A DNA stretch of 64,000 nucleotides. It comes from Actinophytocola sp045807065 (lineage in GTDB: Bacteria > Actinomycetota > Actinomycetes > Mycobacteriales > Pseudonocardiaceae). The stretch lies in the NCBI RefSeq assembly GCF_045807065.1, contig NZ_JBJMIE010000212.1, positions 1-64,000 of the forward strand. Reading direction: 5' to 3'. The position numbers were made by a program, and so were the translations under genes. Positions 18,716 through 26,408 of the stretch are shown here, piece by piece. Within the stretch, counting starts at the first letter, position 1, and the number at the start of each line of letters is the position of its first letter. A model generated the notes under the pieces. That model was not told where the DNA came from. It was given only the letters and a program-made list of their open reading frames with translations, and did no database searches.

Positions 18716-21442
18716 GTGCGCACCGAGCTGATCCGGCCGCTGCCGGAGTTGATCAAGGCCAACGCCACGCGCGTCGGCGACCGGCTCGCGTTCGCGGACG
18801 CCGGCCGGTCGGTCACGCACGCCGAGCTGGCGCGGCGGACCGCCAGGCTGGCCGGGCACCTCGCCGAGCACGGGCTGCGCCCCGGCGGACGGGCCGCGGT
18901 GGCTCTGCCGGGCGGCGTCGACATGGTGGAGTGCTGCCTCGCGATCACCAGGGCCGGCGGGATCTGCGTGCCGCTCGACCTCCGCGCGCCCGCCGACGAG
19001 CTGGCGTACCTGCTCGCCGACAGCGGTGCCACGCTGGTCATCACCGACGCCCGGGGGCAGTCGGTGATGGAGGCGACGATCAGCCGCGGCACTCGCCGCA
19101 CCGTGCTGGTCACGGGTGCGGACGCACCGGCACGCCGGTCGGTCGACCGGCTCGCCGCGACCGACGCGCCACCGCCGCGCGACGACCTCGATCTGACCGA
19201 GCCGGCCTGGCTGATGTACACCTCCGGCACCACCGGGCCGCCGAAGGGTGTGCTGACCAGCCAGCGCAACTGCCTGTGGTCGGTCGCCGCCTGCTACGCC
19301 CCGATCCTCGGCCTGTCCGCCGCGGACCACCTGCTCTGCCCGTTGCCCCTGCACCACAGCTTGGCCCAGGTCCTCGGCGTGGTCGGCACGATCGCCACCG
19401 GCGCGGCCGCCACCCTCGCCGACGGCATCACCGCCGACGCCGTGCTGGACGCGTTGCGCACGGGCCGGCACACGTTCCTCGTCGGCGCCCCCACCCTGTA
19501 CGCCGACCTGCTGCGCCGCGCCGACCAGCCGGCGCGGGCGGCGATCTCCCGGTTGCGGGTGTGCCTGTCCACCGGCGCGATCGCCGCTCCCGCGCTGTCC
19601 GCCGAGTTCGCGGAGACGTTCGGCGTGCCCCTGCTGAACAGCTACGGCGCCACCGAGACCGCCGGCCCGATCACCGTGAGCTGGACCGACGGCGGCACCC
19701 CGGGCGGCTCGGCCGGCCTGCCGGTGCCCGGCCTCGCGGTCCGCGTGGTCGACCCGGCCACCGGCGATGACCTGTCACCCGGTGAGGAGGGCGAGGTCCT
19801 GGTCCGCGGCCCGAACCTGATGATCGGCTACCACGACCGCCCGGAGGCGTCGGACGACGCGCTGCGCGGCGGCTGGTACCGCACCGGCGACCTGGCGTGC
19901 CTGGACGCCGACGGCCACCTGCGGATCAACGGTCGCCTGGCCGAACTGATCACCACCGGCGGTGAACGTACCCACCCGGAGGAGATCGAGGCGGTCCTCC
20001 GCGCGGTCCCCGGCGTGGCCGACGCCGCGGTGGTGGGCCGCCCGCACGAGGTGCTCGGCGAGATCCCGGTGGCGTTCGTGGCCCCCGGCCCGGCCGGCTT
20101 CGACCAGGACCGGGTACTGGCCGCCTGTTCGCGGGAACTGCCGAGGGCCAAGGTCCCGGTCGAACTGTTCGAGATCGACGCGGTACCGAGATCGCGTTCC
20201 GGCAAGGTGGCCAGACACCGCCTGCACACCCTCCCGGCGAAGCTCCGCGCGGTCGGGGGCACCCACTACGAGCAGCTGTTCAGGCTGGACTGGACCCCGC
20301 TGCTCGACCGCGGCGCGACGCGGGCGGCACCGCGGGTGGCCGAGTTCGGCGAGCAGGTCGACCGGCACGCGCCACTACCGGACCTGGTCGTCCTGCGCGC
20401 ACCGGCCGACGTGAGCATGGCCGGCGCCCTGGCCGTCGCCGAACAGATCACCACCTGGCTGACCCACCCGTGGCCACCCGGTGCGCGGCTGGCGTTGGTG
20501 ACCACCACCGCGGTCAACACCTACCCGGGCGAACGGGTGGCCGGCCTGGGCGCCCCCGCGCTGTGGGGCCTGGCCACCGCGGCCCAGTCGGACGCGGACG
20601 GCCGCCTGCTGGTGATCGACACGGACACCGCCCTGACCGCCGAAACCATTGCCACACTGGGTGCCCTGGACCGTCCGCGCCTGGCCGTCCGGGGCGGCAT
20701 CCCACTGGTGCCGCAGCTGGCGAGGGTGGGCACCGAGCAGACCGGCGGCGTGCGGTTGAGGCAGGCGGGCACCGTCCTGGTCACCGGCGGCACCGCCGGC
20801 CTGGGCAGGGAGCTGGCCAAACACCTGGTGACCGCGCACGGCGTGCGAAGCCTGTTGCTGACCACCCCTACCGGCCCGGGCACCCACCCCGACCACTTCA
20901 CCCCCGACCCCCTGGCACGACCGGAGGTCACGGTCCGCACCGCCGCCGTGGACCACGCCGACCGCGCCGCTCTGGCCGCACTGCTCGCCGGGATCCCGAA
21001 AGAAGCCCCGCTGACCGCCGTGGTGCACGCCGCCGGCCTGGACCCCGGCGGCCTGCTGGCGACCGCGGTGGCGGAGGACCCCGCGGCGGCCCTGCACCGC
21101 AGGATCACCCCGGCCGTGCACCTGCACGAGCTGACGACCGGTCTGGACCTGGCCGCCTTCGTCCTGGTCTCCACCGCGGGAGGCACCGCACCAGGCAACC
21201 TCCACGCCGCGACGACGGCGGTCGACGCGTGCCTCGGCGCCATCGCCGGCATTCGCCACCTGACCGGTCAGCAGGCCCTGTCCCTGTCGGTGGGCGTGAT
21301 CGGCGAGACGGGCCTGTCACCGCAGGAGGCCATGGCCATGTTCGACGCGGCCCTACGCGCCGGCGTACCCCGCCTGATCACCATGCGGCCTGTCGACGGT
21401 CGCACCTCCGGTTCGCACGGCCCTTTCGTGGCACTGCCGTAG
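18716..21442 (+). CDS. Adenylation domain fused to degenerate KR, starter-unit activation, no ACP
   Basis: The GTG at 18716 follows GAGGGAGG; the 908-residue protein starts near VRTELIRPLPELIK. Residues ~1-510 are an acyl-adenylating domain with A3 (MYTSGTTGPPKG), A5 (NSYGATETAG), A7/A8 (GWYRTGDLACLD, GRLAELITTGGE) and the A10 lysine (SRSGKVARHRL). The remainder is PKS KR-like: the nucleotide motif VTGGTAGLG is intact, but the catalytic region reads GNLHAATTAVD instead of GNYAAANAYLD. Both Tyr and Asn are therefore lost and reduction is not expected. No ACP follows before the stop. The likely job is activating 3,5-dihydroxybenzoate from the divergent operon, analogous to CoL or A loading modules, with the carrier protein supplied in trans or lost. 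Confidence 0.87.
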   Translation: MRTELIRPLPELIKANATRVGDRLAFADAGRSVTHAELARRTARLAGHLAEHGLRPGGRAAVALPGGVDMVECCLAITRAGGICVPLDLRAPADELAYLLADSGATLVITDARGQSVMEATISRGTRRTVLVTGADAPARRSVDRLAATDAPPPRDDLDLTEPAWLMYTSGTTGPPKGVLTSQRNCLWSVAACYAPILGLSAADHLLCPLPLHHSLAQVLGVVGTIATGAAATLADGITADAVLDALRTGRHTFLVGAPTLYADLLRRADQPARAAISRLRVCLSTGAIAAPALSAEFAETFGVPLLNSYGATETAGPITVSWTDGGTPGGSAGLPVPGLAVRVVDPATGDDLSPGEEGEVLVRGPNLMIGYHDRPEASDDALRGGWYRTGDLACLDADGHLRINGRLAELITTGGERTHPEEIEAVLRAVPGVADAAVVGRPHEVLGEIPVAFVAPGPAGFDQDRVLAACSRELPRAKVPVELFEIDAVPRSRSGKVARHRLHTLPAKLRAVGGTHYEQLFRLDWTPLLDRGATRAAPRVAEFGEQVDRHAPLPDLVVLRAPADVSMAGALAVAEQITTWLTHPWPPGARLALVTTTAVNTYPGERVAGLGAPALWGLATAAQSDADGRLLVIDTDTALTAETIATLGALDRPRLAVRGGIPLVPQLARVGTEQTGGVRLRQAGTVLVTGGTAGLGRELAKHLVTAHGVRSLLLTTPTGPGTHPDHFTPDPLARPEVTVRTAAVDHADRAALAALLAGIPKEAPLTAVVHAAGLDPGGLLATAVAEDPAAALHRRITPAVHLHELTTGLDLAAFVLVSTAGGTAPGNLHAATTAVDACLGAIAGIRHLTGQQALSLSVGVIGETGLSPQEAMAMFDAALRAGVPRLITMRPVDGRTSGSHGPFVALP

Positions 21443-21649
21443 CGCGTCCTCGTGGCACCGCCGCAGCGCGTCGATGCCGAGTTCGACCAGCGCCCGGAGC
21501 GCCTGGTGCTGCACCACGATCTCGAACGCGTCGCCGGGTGGTCCGCCGCACACGATCAGCACGTGGTCCGTGCCCTCCTGGGTGATCGCCAACGGGCAGC
21601 CCTCGTTGATCACCACGTACGAGCGGACGAGCAGGCTGGTTCCCAACAT
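21353..21649 (-). CDS. Small hypothetical protein overlapping the adenylation gene 3' end
   Basis: A 98-residue frame starts from ATG 21649 with a strong CAGGAG site. It begins MLGTSLLVRSYVVINEG. The central part has a beta-rich look with CGGPPGDAFEIVV, then a helix ALRALVELGIDALRRC. Its last ~30 codons overlap the 3' end of the adenylation/KR gene on the other strand, and the C-terminal tail is low-complexity with a HEDALRQCHERA repeat. The family is not recognised. Its first 65 residues look like a genuine folded protein; the overlapped tail may be a run-on past a lost stop. Confidence 0.6.
   Translation of the reverse strand: MLGTSLLVRSYVVINEGCPLAITQEGTDHVLIVCGGPPGDAFEIVVQHQALRALVELGIDALRRCHEDALRQCHERAVRTGGATVDRPHGDQAGYAGA
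21427..21474. repeat. 24-bp tandem duplication at gene junction
   Basis: Two adjacent 24-bp units (21427-21450, 21451-21474) share CGTGGCAC-GCCG-AGCGCGTC and differ at about four positions. The first contains the adenylation-gene stop codon. The second lies only in the antisense small gene. Confidence 0.8.
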
Positions 21650-21693
21650 GTCTTCTCCTGGGTGTTCGTGCGGCGGTTCCTGGCGGAAGGAGT

Positions 21694-21736
21694 GGCGGTG
21701 GAACCGGGAGCGGGGGATTCCCCCGGTTCCACCGCC
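21694..21736. repeat. Perfect 15-bp inverted repeat
   Basis: GGCGGTGGAACCGGG (21694-21708) is the exact reverse complement of 21722-21736. The 13-nt loop contains a G5 run and ATT, and can extend the pairing in an alternative register. It lies 45 bp upstream of the minus-strand 98-residue gene and could be a leader attenuator or a terminator. Confidence 0.75.
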
Positions 21737-22043
21737 TGACGGGTGCGGCCTGGCGCGGGACTCGAACAGGCCCGGCGACCCGTCGGCAGCCCGACCGGAA
21801 CAGCCACGGTCGAGCGAGAACACGGCGTGCCGCGGCGCACCGAAAAGTCAGATCGATACACACAGCGTGTTGCCGAACCGCTCGTGTATGTACCCATTGC
21901 GTACCCGCTATCGTGTGTGACACCGCTGCTTTCAGGGGTAATAGTACAATGGGTACCCAGTATTAGTACCTGTACTTTCGGGTGAATCTGCGACTGCTAC
22001 TGTGCGTGATCAGTTCGCGTGGAAGATGACGGAGGTCTGGTTC
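21737..22043. promoter_or_regulatory. Control region upstream of the Scr1-type regulator
   Basis: This stretch of ~300 bp is gene-free and locally AT-rich near 21890-21980. GTACCCATTG (21890-21899) is mirrored exactly by CAATGGGTAC (21947-21956). GGGTACCC (21951-21958) is itself palindromic, and TAGTAC recurs. The elements probably form the promoter and operators of the regulator gene. I see no coding frame here. Confidence 0.55.
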
Positions 22044-22910
22044 ATGGCTCGTGGTCCGCTGCCGCCGCTGGTCTACAAGATCATGTGCGGTCGCAAGCTG
22101 GAGGCTGCTCGGGAACGCGTGCAGCTGTCCCAGGACGACGTGTCCAAGCGACTCGGGTGGTCACAGCAGAAGGTCGCGAACGGCGAGACCGCGGTGAGCG
22201 CGGTGAACCGGCGTGACCTGGAGCTGCTGCTGGACGTGTACGGCGTCGACGGTGCCGCACGCGGTGAGTACTTCGAGCTGGCCGACCTCGCTCGCAAGCA
22301 GCTGCCTCGCCGCAAGGGGACCCTGCGCAGCAAGTTCGAGGGCATCATGCGGCAGGTGGTCGACATGGAGTTCAGCGCGACCACGACCTGGCGGCACAAC
22401 AGCATGGTGATCCCAGGAATGCTGCAGACCGAGGAGTACATGCGCTACCTGTTCCGCGCCTACCGCCCGTCATGGCCGGCGGATGAGATCGAGCGAGGTG
22501 TCGAAAGACGCCTCGGGCGGCAGGCCGCGCTGGCCAACACCGACCAGCAGTTCTGGTTCGTCGTCCATGAGGCAGCCCTGCGCTCCCTGGAGGGCATCGA
22601 CGGCGGGAACTCGGTTCTGCGAGGTCAGGCGCGAGTGCTGCTCGACGCCATCGACCGGCCCAACGTCGAGCTACAGGTCGCCCCGTTCCGGCACGGCTAC
22701 TACCCAGGCCAGGAAGAGACCTATGTGATCTTCGGGTTTGACACAGAACCCGCTGTCCGGGTGACGTACGTTGAGAAGTACGACGGAGGCGACATCCTGC
22801 ACGACGAGAAGAACCTCGCGAGGTTCACGACGTTCTGGGAACACCAGCGGGTTCACGCCCTTGGACCGGAGCAGACCCGCCCGTTCCTGCGGGAGCTGTC
22901 GCAGCCCTGA
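22044..22910 (+). CDS. XRE-family regulator, Scr1/DUF5753 type
   Basis: The 288-residue protein has an N-terminal helix-turn-helix (residues ~12-70; LEAARERVQLSQDDVSKRLGWSQ) and a DUF5753 ligand-type domain marked by IPGMLQTEEYMRYL and the late EEAAL-like segment VHEAALRS. The ATG at 22044 was chosen for GGAGG at 22031-22035; a start 42 bp earlier lacks a site. This family almost always pairs with a DUF397 partner, as here (next gene, 26 bp away). In Streptomyces such pairs affect development and antibiotic production. Confidence 0.9.
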   Translation: MARGPLPPLVYKIMCGRKLEAARERVQLSQDDVSKRLGWSQQKVANGETAVSAVNRRDLELLLDVYGVDGAARGEYFELADLARKQLPRRKGTLRSKFEGIMRQVVDMEFSATTTWRHNSMVIPGMLQTEEYMRYLFRAYRPSWPADEIERGVERRLGRQAALANTDQQFWFVVHEAALRSLEGIDGGNSVLRGQARVLLDAIDRPNVELQVAPFRHGYYPGQEETYVIFGFDTEPAVRVTYVEKYDGGDILHDEKNLARFTTFWEHQRVHALGPEQTRPFLRELSQP

Positions 22911-22936
22911 CTGCACGCACCGAGAGGAACGACCAG

Positions 22937-23194
22937 ATGACCAGCTCCCACGGACGATGGGTATGGCGGAAGTCCAGCTTCAGCCAGGGCAACACCAACT
23001 CCGACTGCGTCGAGGTGGGCCAGTGGCGGAAGTCGACCTACAGCGAGGGTAATGGCAACTCCTCCTGCGTCGAGGTCGCCTGGACCTCACCCGTCATCGC
23101 CCTGCGGGACTCGAAGAACCCGGATGGCGGGATGCTCACCGTCCCCACGTCCGGATGGCACGAGTTCCGCGCGTCGATCACGTCAGGCGTGTAG
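22937..23194 (+). CDS. DUF397 partner protein with duplicated N-terminal motif
   Basis: The 85-residue protein starts after GAGAGGA. DUF397 proteins normally carry one W-R-K-S-S/T-(F/Y)-S-x-G-N-x-x-x-C-V-E-V motif. This one has two, at about residues 10-27 (WRKSSFSQGNTNSDCVEV) and 30-47 (WRKSTYSEGNGNSSCVEV), then the usual ALRDSKNPDGG and a final hydrophobic block. The duplication is in frame. It probably acts as the antagonist or modulator of the upstream Scr1-type regulator. Confidence 0.88.
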   Translation: MTSSHGRWVWRKSSFSQGNTNSDCVEVGQWRKSTYSEGNGNSSCVEVAWTSPVIALRDSKNPDGGMLTVPTSGWHEFRASITSGV

Positions 23195-23309
23195 CAGCCA
23201 CCATGCCGTCCAGTGCCCCCGGCGTGCGGGCGCATACATAGCCCGATCGGTCGGTGTCGCCGCGGACGTCGAACTGGGCATTTTTTGGGCATTGTGGTTC
23301 ACTCAATCC

Positions 23310-24218
23310 ATGCCCAGAAAAAGCCCAGCAGTGGACGGGGTGGTCGCGGGCGTGCAGCGGCTGCTCAGGCGTGGGTTGCCGGTGACCCCGACGGGCGCGG
23401 ACGCAGTGCTGCTGGACCTGCGCGGTGTCGTCGCACGGGCGGTTGACCCGGCTGACGCGTCGAGCAGGACGGCCGCGCTGGACGGCACTCTGCGGGGGCT
23501 GCTGGCCCGTTTCGACGATGCTCGTTACGCGCCTGCGGTGCGCGCGTTGTTCGGGTTGCCACCGGCCGAGCCGGGATTGAACCTCACCCTCCGGCGCGAA
23601 CTCGCCGCGGAGGCGGCGGGACACGAGGTCCACCACTTCCGCAAGCGGATCGAGCCGAAACTGGTCGAGAAGGTCGCCTGGGAACTGCTGTCCGACGCCG
23701 ACCGGTTCACCCGCTCAACGTTGATCGCCCCACGGCTGGCCCCGGCCACCACGCGGCAGCCGGTCCCGGCCGACCCGTTCGCCTGGGAGGTCGCCGAGCA
23801 CGAGGAGCAGCTGAGCCGGATTTGGTCGGTGCTCTACGCGGCCCGAGCCGAACTGTTGGCCGTCGAGCGGCTGATCAGTCTGGAGGCCGGCCGGACGAGC
23901 ATCATCATCGCCGCGGTCACCGCGGCCTGGCGGTGGGCAGTCGCCCGCGCCGAGGCGACCAGCTACACCACCGCATTCGCCCTGGAAGCCGACATCGGGC
24001 CGGCGGAACTGGTCGCACTGGCCGGCTGGACCCCGGTCCTGACCCCGGCACAGGCTTCCCGGCTTGTCGAAGCCGCCGCGGGCGGCGCCAGTCGGGAGCA
24101 GTTCGTGGCCGCCCTGCACGGCGAGACCGAGCTGGGCAACACCTGGGTCAACGGGTTCCTCACGCGGTCGACATCCTCCCGACACAGCATCAAGCACGAG
24201 AACGGATCAACCCTGTGA
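23310..24218 (+). CDS. Helical protein of unknown function, first gene of ASCH cassette
   Basis: The 302-residue product starts from the ATG at 23310. No strong ribosome-binding site is visible, but the frame has convincing codon bias. It is mostly alpha-helical. A central segment (LTLRRELAAEA-GHEVHHFRKRIEPKLVEKVAWELL, about residues 92-130) resembles a winged-helix-like unit that I recall from many actinobacterial regulatory or conflict-type proteins (recollection, unverified). A long helical C-terminal half follows (EHEEQLSRIWSVLYAARAEL). Its stop overlaps the NTPase start (GTGA). It may be the sensor or regulator of the cassette; function unknown. Confidence 0.7.
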   Translation: MPRKSPAVDGVVAGVQRLLRRGLPVTPTGADAVLLDLRGVVARAVDPADASSRTAALDGTLRGLLARFDDARYAPAVRALFGLPPAEPGLNLTLRRELAAEAAGHEVHHFRKRIEPKLVEKVAWELLSDADRFTRSTLIAPRLAPATTRQPVPADPFAWEVAEHEEQLSRIWSVLYAARAELLAVERLISLEAGRTSIIIAAVTAAWRWAVARAEATSYTTAFALEADIGPAELVALAGWTPVLTPAQASRLVEAAAGGASREQFVAALHGETELGNTWVNGFLTRSTSSRHSIKHENGSTL

Positions 24219-24826
24219 GCACCACAGCGACCAATCCCGTCCTGACCGCGGCCCTGGCGGAGGCGGCAGCCGGTGTCCCGCGCCGCTACGTCATCACCGG
24301 TGGCCCGTCCTCGGGCAAGGACGACCTGATCGCCGCGATCCACGCCGCTGGCATCCCGTGCATGGCCGAGGAACCGGGCCGGCAGATCTACCGCGAGCAC
24401 CGCGAAAGGCTGGGCCGGCACCTGCGCCGCGAGGACCGGCGCGAGTACTCCTTGGAAGTGTTGAAGGCGTTCATCGCCGAGTACACCGCGCACAAGCACG
24501 GGATCCGGTTCTACAACCGCGGAATCCCCGACGGCTACGGCTGGGACGCGTTCTTCGGACTGGGCCCCACTCCGCAGCTGGAGGAGGCCACCCGGCTTTA
24601 CCGCTACGAACAGGTCTTCGTGCTCGACCCGTTGGACACCTTCGAGGACCCCGACGACATCGTCTGGGCCAAGGACCGCGAGATTCGCCGCGTCCACGAA
24701 CTGATCGTGCAGGGCTACTACGACGCCGGCTACGAGCCGGTGTTCGTCGCCCCCGACGCCGCAACCGCGCGGTTGGACTTCATCTGCTCGAACCTGCGCC
24801 TGCCCAAACCCAGCCGAGGAGCGTGA
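24215..24826 (+). CDS. P-loop NTPase/kinase-like protein (AAA_28-like)
   Basis: This 203-residue P-loop protein has its Walker A as GGPSSGKDD (residues 29-37), where the usual Ser/Thr after the lysine is Asp. A catalytic-looking block follows with FYNRGIPDGYGWDAFFGLG (~residues 95-113), then FVLDPLDTFEDPDD. The overall pattern resembles the small AAA_28/thymidylate-kinase-like family often annotated as ATP-binding proteins. The GTG start overlaps the upstream stop and only 6 bp separate it from the next gene, so the three are one operon. Possible roles are phosphorylating a nucleotide or metabolite, or powering the ASCH partner; neither is shown. Confidence 0.78.
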   Translation: MSTTATNPVLTAALAEAAAGVPRRYVITGGPSSGKDDLIAAIHAAGIPCMAEEPGRQIYREHRERLGRHLRREDRREYSLEVLKAFIAEYTAHKHGIRFYNRGIPDGYGWDAFFGLGPTPQLEEATRLYRYEQVFVLDPLDTFEDPDDIVWAKDREIRRVHELIVQGYYDAGYEPVFVAPDAATARLDFICSNLRLPKPSRGA

Positions 24827-24832
24827 CCCGCG

Positions 24833-26338
24833 TTGTTCCGCAACGGAAAACCCGGCACACCCGGGTTGCTGCTCTCCCCGAACAGCGTGTTGGCCAACGC
24901 ACTGCTGCGCTCGATCGACATCCTGCGCCCCCGCGTCCTCGCGGCCCGACCGGACCGGATCGAGTTCGTCGTCGGCACCCAGATCAACGGCGCCCCGCAC
25001 CTCGGGACGAACCTGGTCCAGACCGCGGCGTTCCTGCTCGCGAAGATCGCGCGCCGCGAGTTCTCGATCGATACGGTGGTGCGGTTCGGCGCCTTGGACA
25101 ACGCGCCTCACGACGTGGTGCTCGACCCTGAAACCCATAGCGCCTACCAGCAGACCTACTACCACGCCCTCGGCAAAGACAAGATCAGCGAGCTGATCGA
25201 GGGCTACTACCGGGCGTTTTTCGACTTGCTGTCCGAGGCCACGGACACCGACTACATGATCGAGACCTATACCGACCAACAAGCCAGCCCCGGCTTCCGT
25301 GCCGAGTTCCTGCGCACACTGGAGCGCCTGGAGGACATCCGCTGGTGGATGGCGCCGTCGCACGGTGTGGTCCACGTCCGCCTCCCTTGCCCGGACTGCG
25401 GCTGGGCGGAGAAACGCGCCGACCGAACCAAACTCGGCCACCTCGACGAGGACGGTGCCACCTTCACCGCGGTCTGTCTCGACCACGGCCCTTACGAGGC
25501 GCACATCGACCCGGAAGACGACCAGCCCTACGTCGACCTGGCCACCCTTTATCGCAACCTGATCAAGGAACGCGCACTAGGGCGCGACAACAGCACGCTG
25601 CACGTGATGCTGAAGGGCGGCGACTGGACCTTCGGCTGCCAACTCGTCGACGGCGCACTCGCCGCGCTGGGCACCCCGCCGACACGGATGCCGTCGAGGA
25701 TCTTCACACCCCAGGTACTGGCCCCGACCGGGGCGAAACTCTCGAAGTCACTGCTGCGCGAACGTGGCCGCGACGCTCTGCCCGCTGAGATCGAACCCTG
25801 GATGCTCGACACCACCGCGTGGCCCGGCGATGTCGACAACTACGTCGACGCCCTGGTCTGGCTGGTCGGTGAACTGCTCACCGACCCCAAACACTTCTTC
25901 CGCTCGTTCACCGTCAAGGAACTCGGCCGACTCATGAGCGCCCGTCCCACCGAAGCCGTCGTCCGTGCCCACGAGATGGGCATCTACAAGCGCTACTTCG
26001 ATCTCATCGCCACCGGCCGCAAGACGACCGAGATCCGCGTCAACGACTCCAGCCGCAGAAAGATCAGGGTGGGTTCGCTGATCCGGTTCCGCTGCCAGGG
26101 CGACGAAGTCCTCACCCGAGTCACCCGGATCGCGCGCTACGCGAACTTCGACGACATGTTCGCCCATGAAACCGTCGCCTCGGTCAACCCGTTGGCGACC
26201 AGGGAAGAACAACTGAACAACATCCGTCAGATCTATCCTCCCGAACGCGAAGCCCTCGGCGTCGTCGCGATCGGCATCGAACTCGTCGATCACGTCGGTC
26301 GCGTAGCGGGATCGGCGGATCAGGCGTCCCCAACGTGA
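24833..26338 (+). CDS. Class I aminoacyl-tRNA-synthetase-like catalytic domain fused to ASCH domain
   Basis: The 501-residue protein uses a TTG start behind GAGGAG at 24815-24820. Residues ~40-350 resemble a class I LysRS-like core: a HIGH-type motif NGAPHLGTN (52-60), a probable zinc site Cys186/Cys189/Cys215/His218, and a KMSKS-type AKLSKS (301-306). No anticodon-binding domain follows. Instead residues ~380-487 form an ASCH domain (EMGIYKRYFDLIATGRKTTE), a PUA-related RNA-binding fold. Candidate roles are aminoacylation of a non-standard substrate, tRNA modification or tRNA-directed conflict. It is distinct from housekeeping synthetases in lacking their C-terminal domains. Confidence 0.75.
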   Translation: MFRNGKPGTPGLLLSPNSVLANALLRSIDILRPRVLAARPDRIEFVVGTQINGAPHLGTNLVQTAAFLLAKIARREFSIDTVVRFGALDNAPHDVVLDPETHSAYQQTYYHALGKDKISELIEGYYRAFFDLLSEATDTDYMIETYTDQQASPGFRAEFLRTLERLEDIRWWMAPSHGVVHVRLPCPDCGWAEKRADRTKLGHLDEDGATFTAVCLDHGPYEAHIDPEDDQPYVDLATLYRNLIKERALGRDNSTLHVMLKGGDWTFGCQLVDGALAALGTPPTRMPSRIFTPQVLAPTGAKLSKSLLRERGRDALPAEIEPWMLDTTAWPGDVDNYVDALVWLVGELLTDPKHFFRSFTVKELGRLMSARPTEAVVRAHEMGIYKRYFDLIATGRKTTEIRVNDSSRRKIRVGSLIRFRCQGDEVLTRVTRIARYANFDDMFAHETVASVNPLATREEQLNNIRQIYPPEREALGVVAIGIELVDHVGRVAGSADQASPT

Positions 26339-26408
26339 GTCTGAAAATCCGTGTCACCAACAAGACTGGGGTGAACAGGGGGTCCCTCCGGGTACGAAGA
26401 GGGGTGCG

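Noticed and set aside
21745..21785. tRNA T-arm-like string (GGACTCGAAC) near the regulator promoter
   Set aside because: The flanking 5-nt arms do not pair, and no acceptor, D or anticodon stems are found on either strand. It is not a tRNA or an attachment-site remnant I can support.
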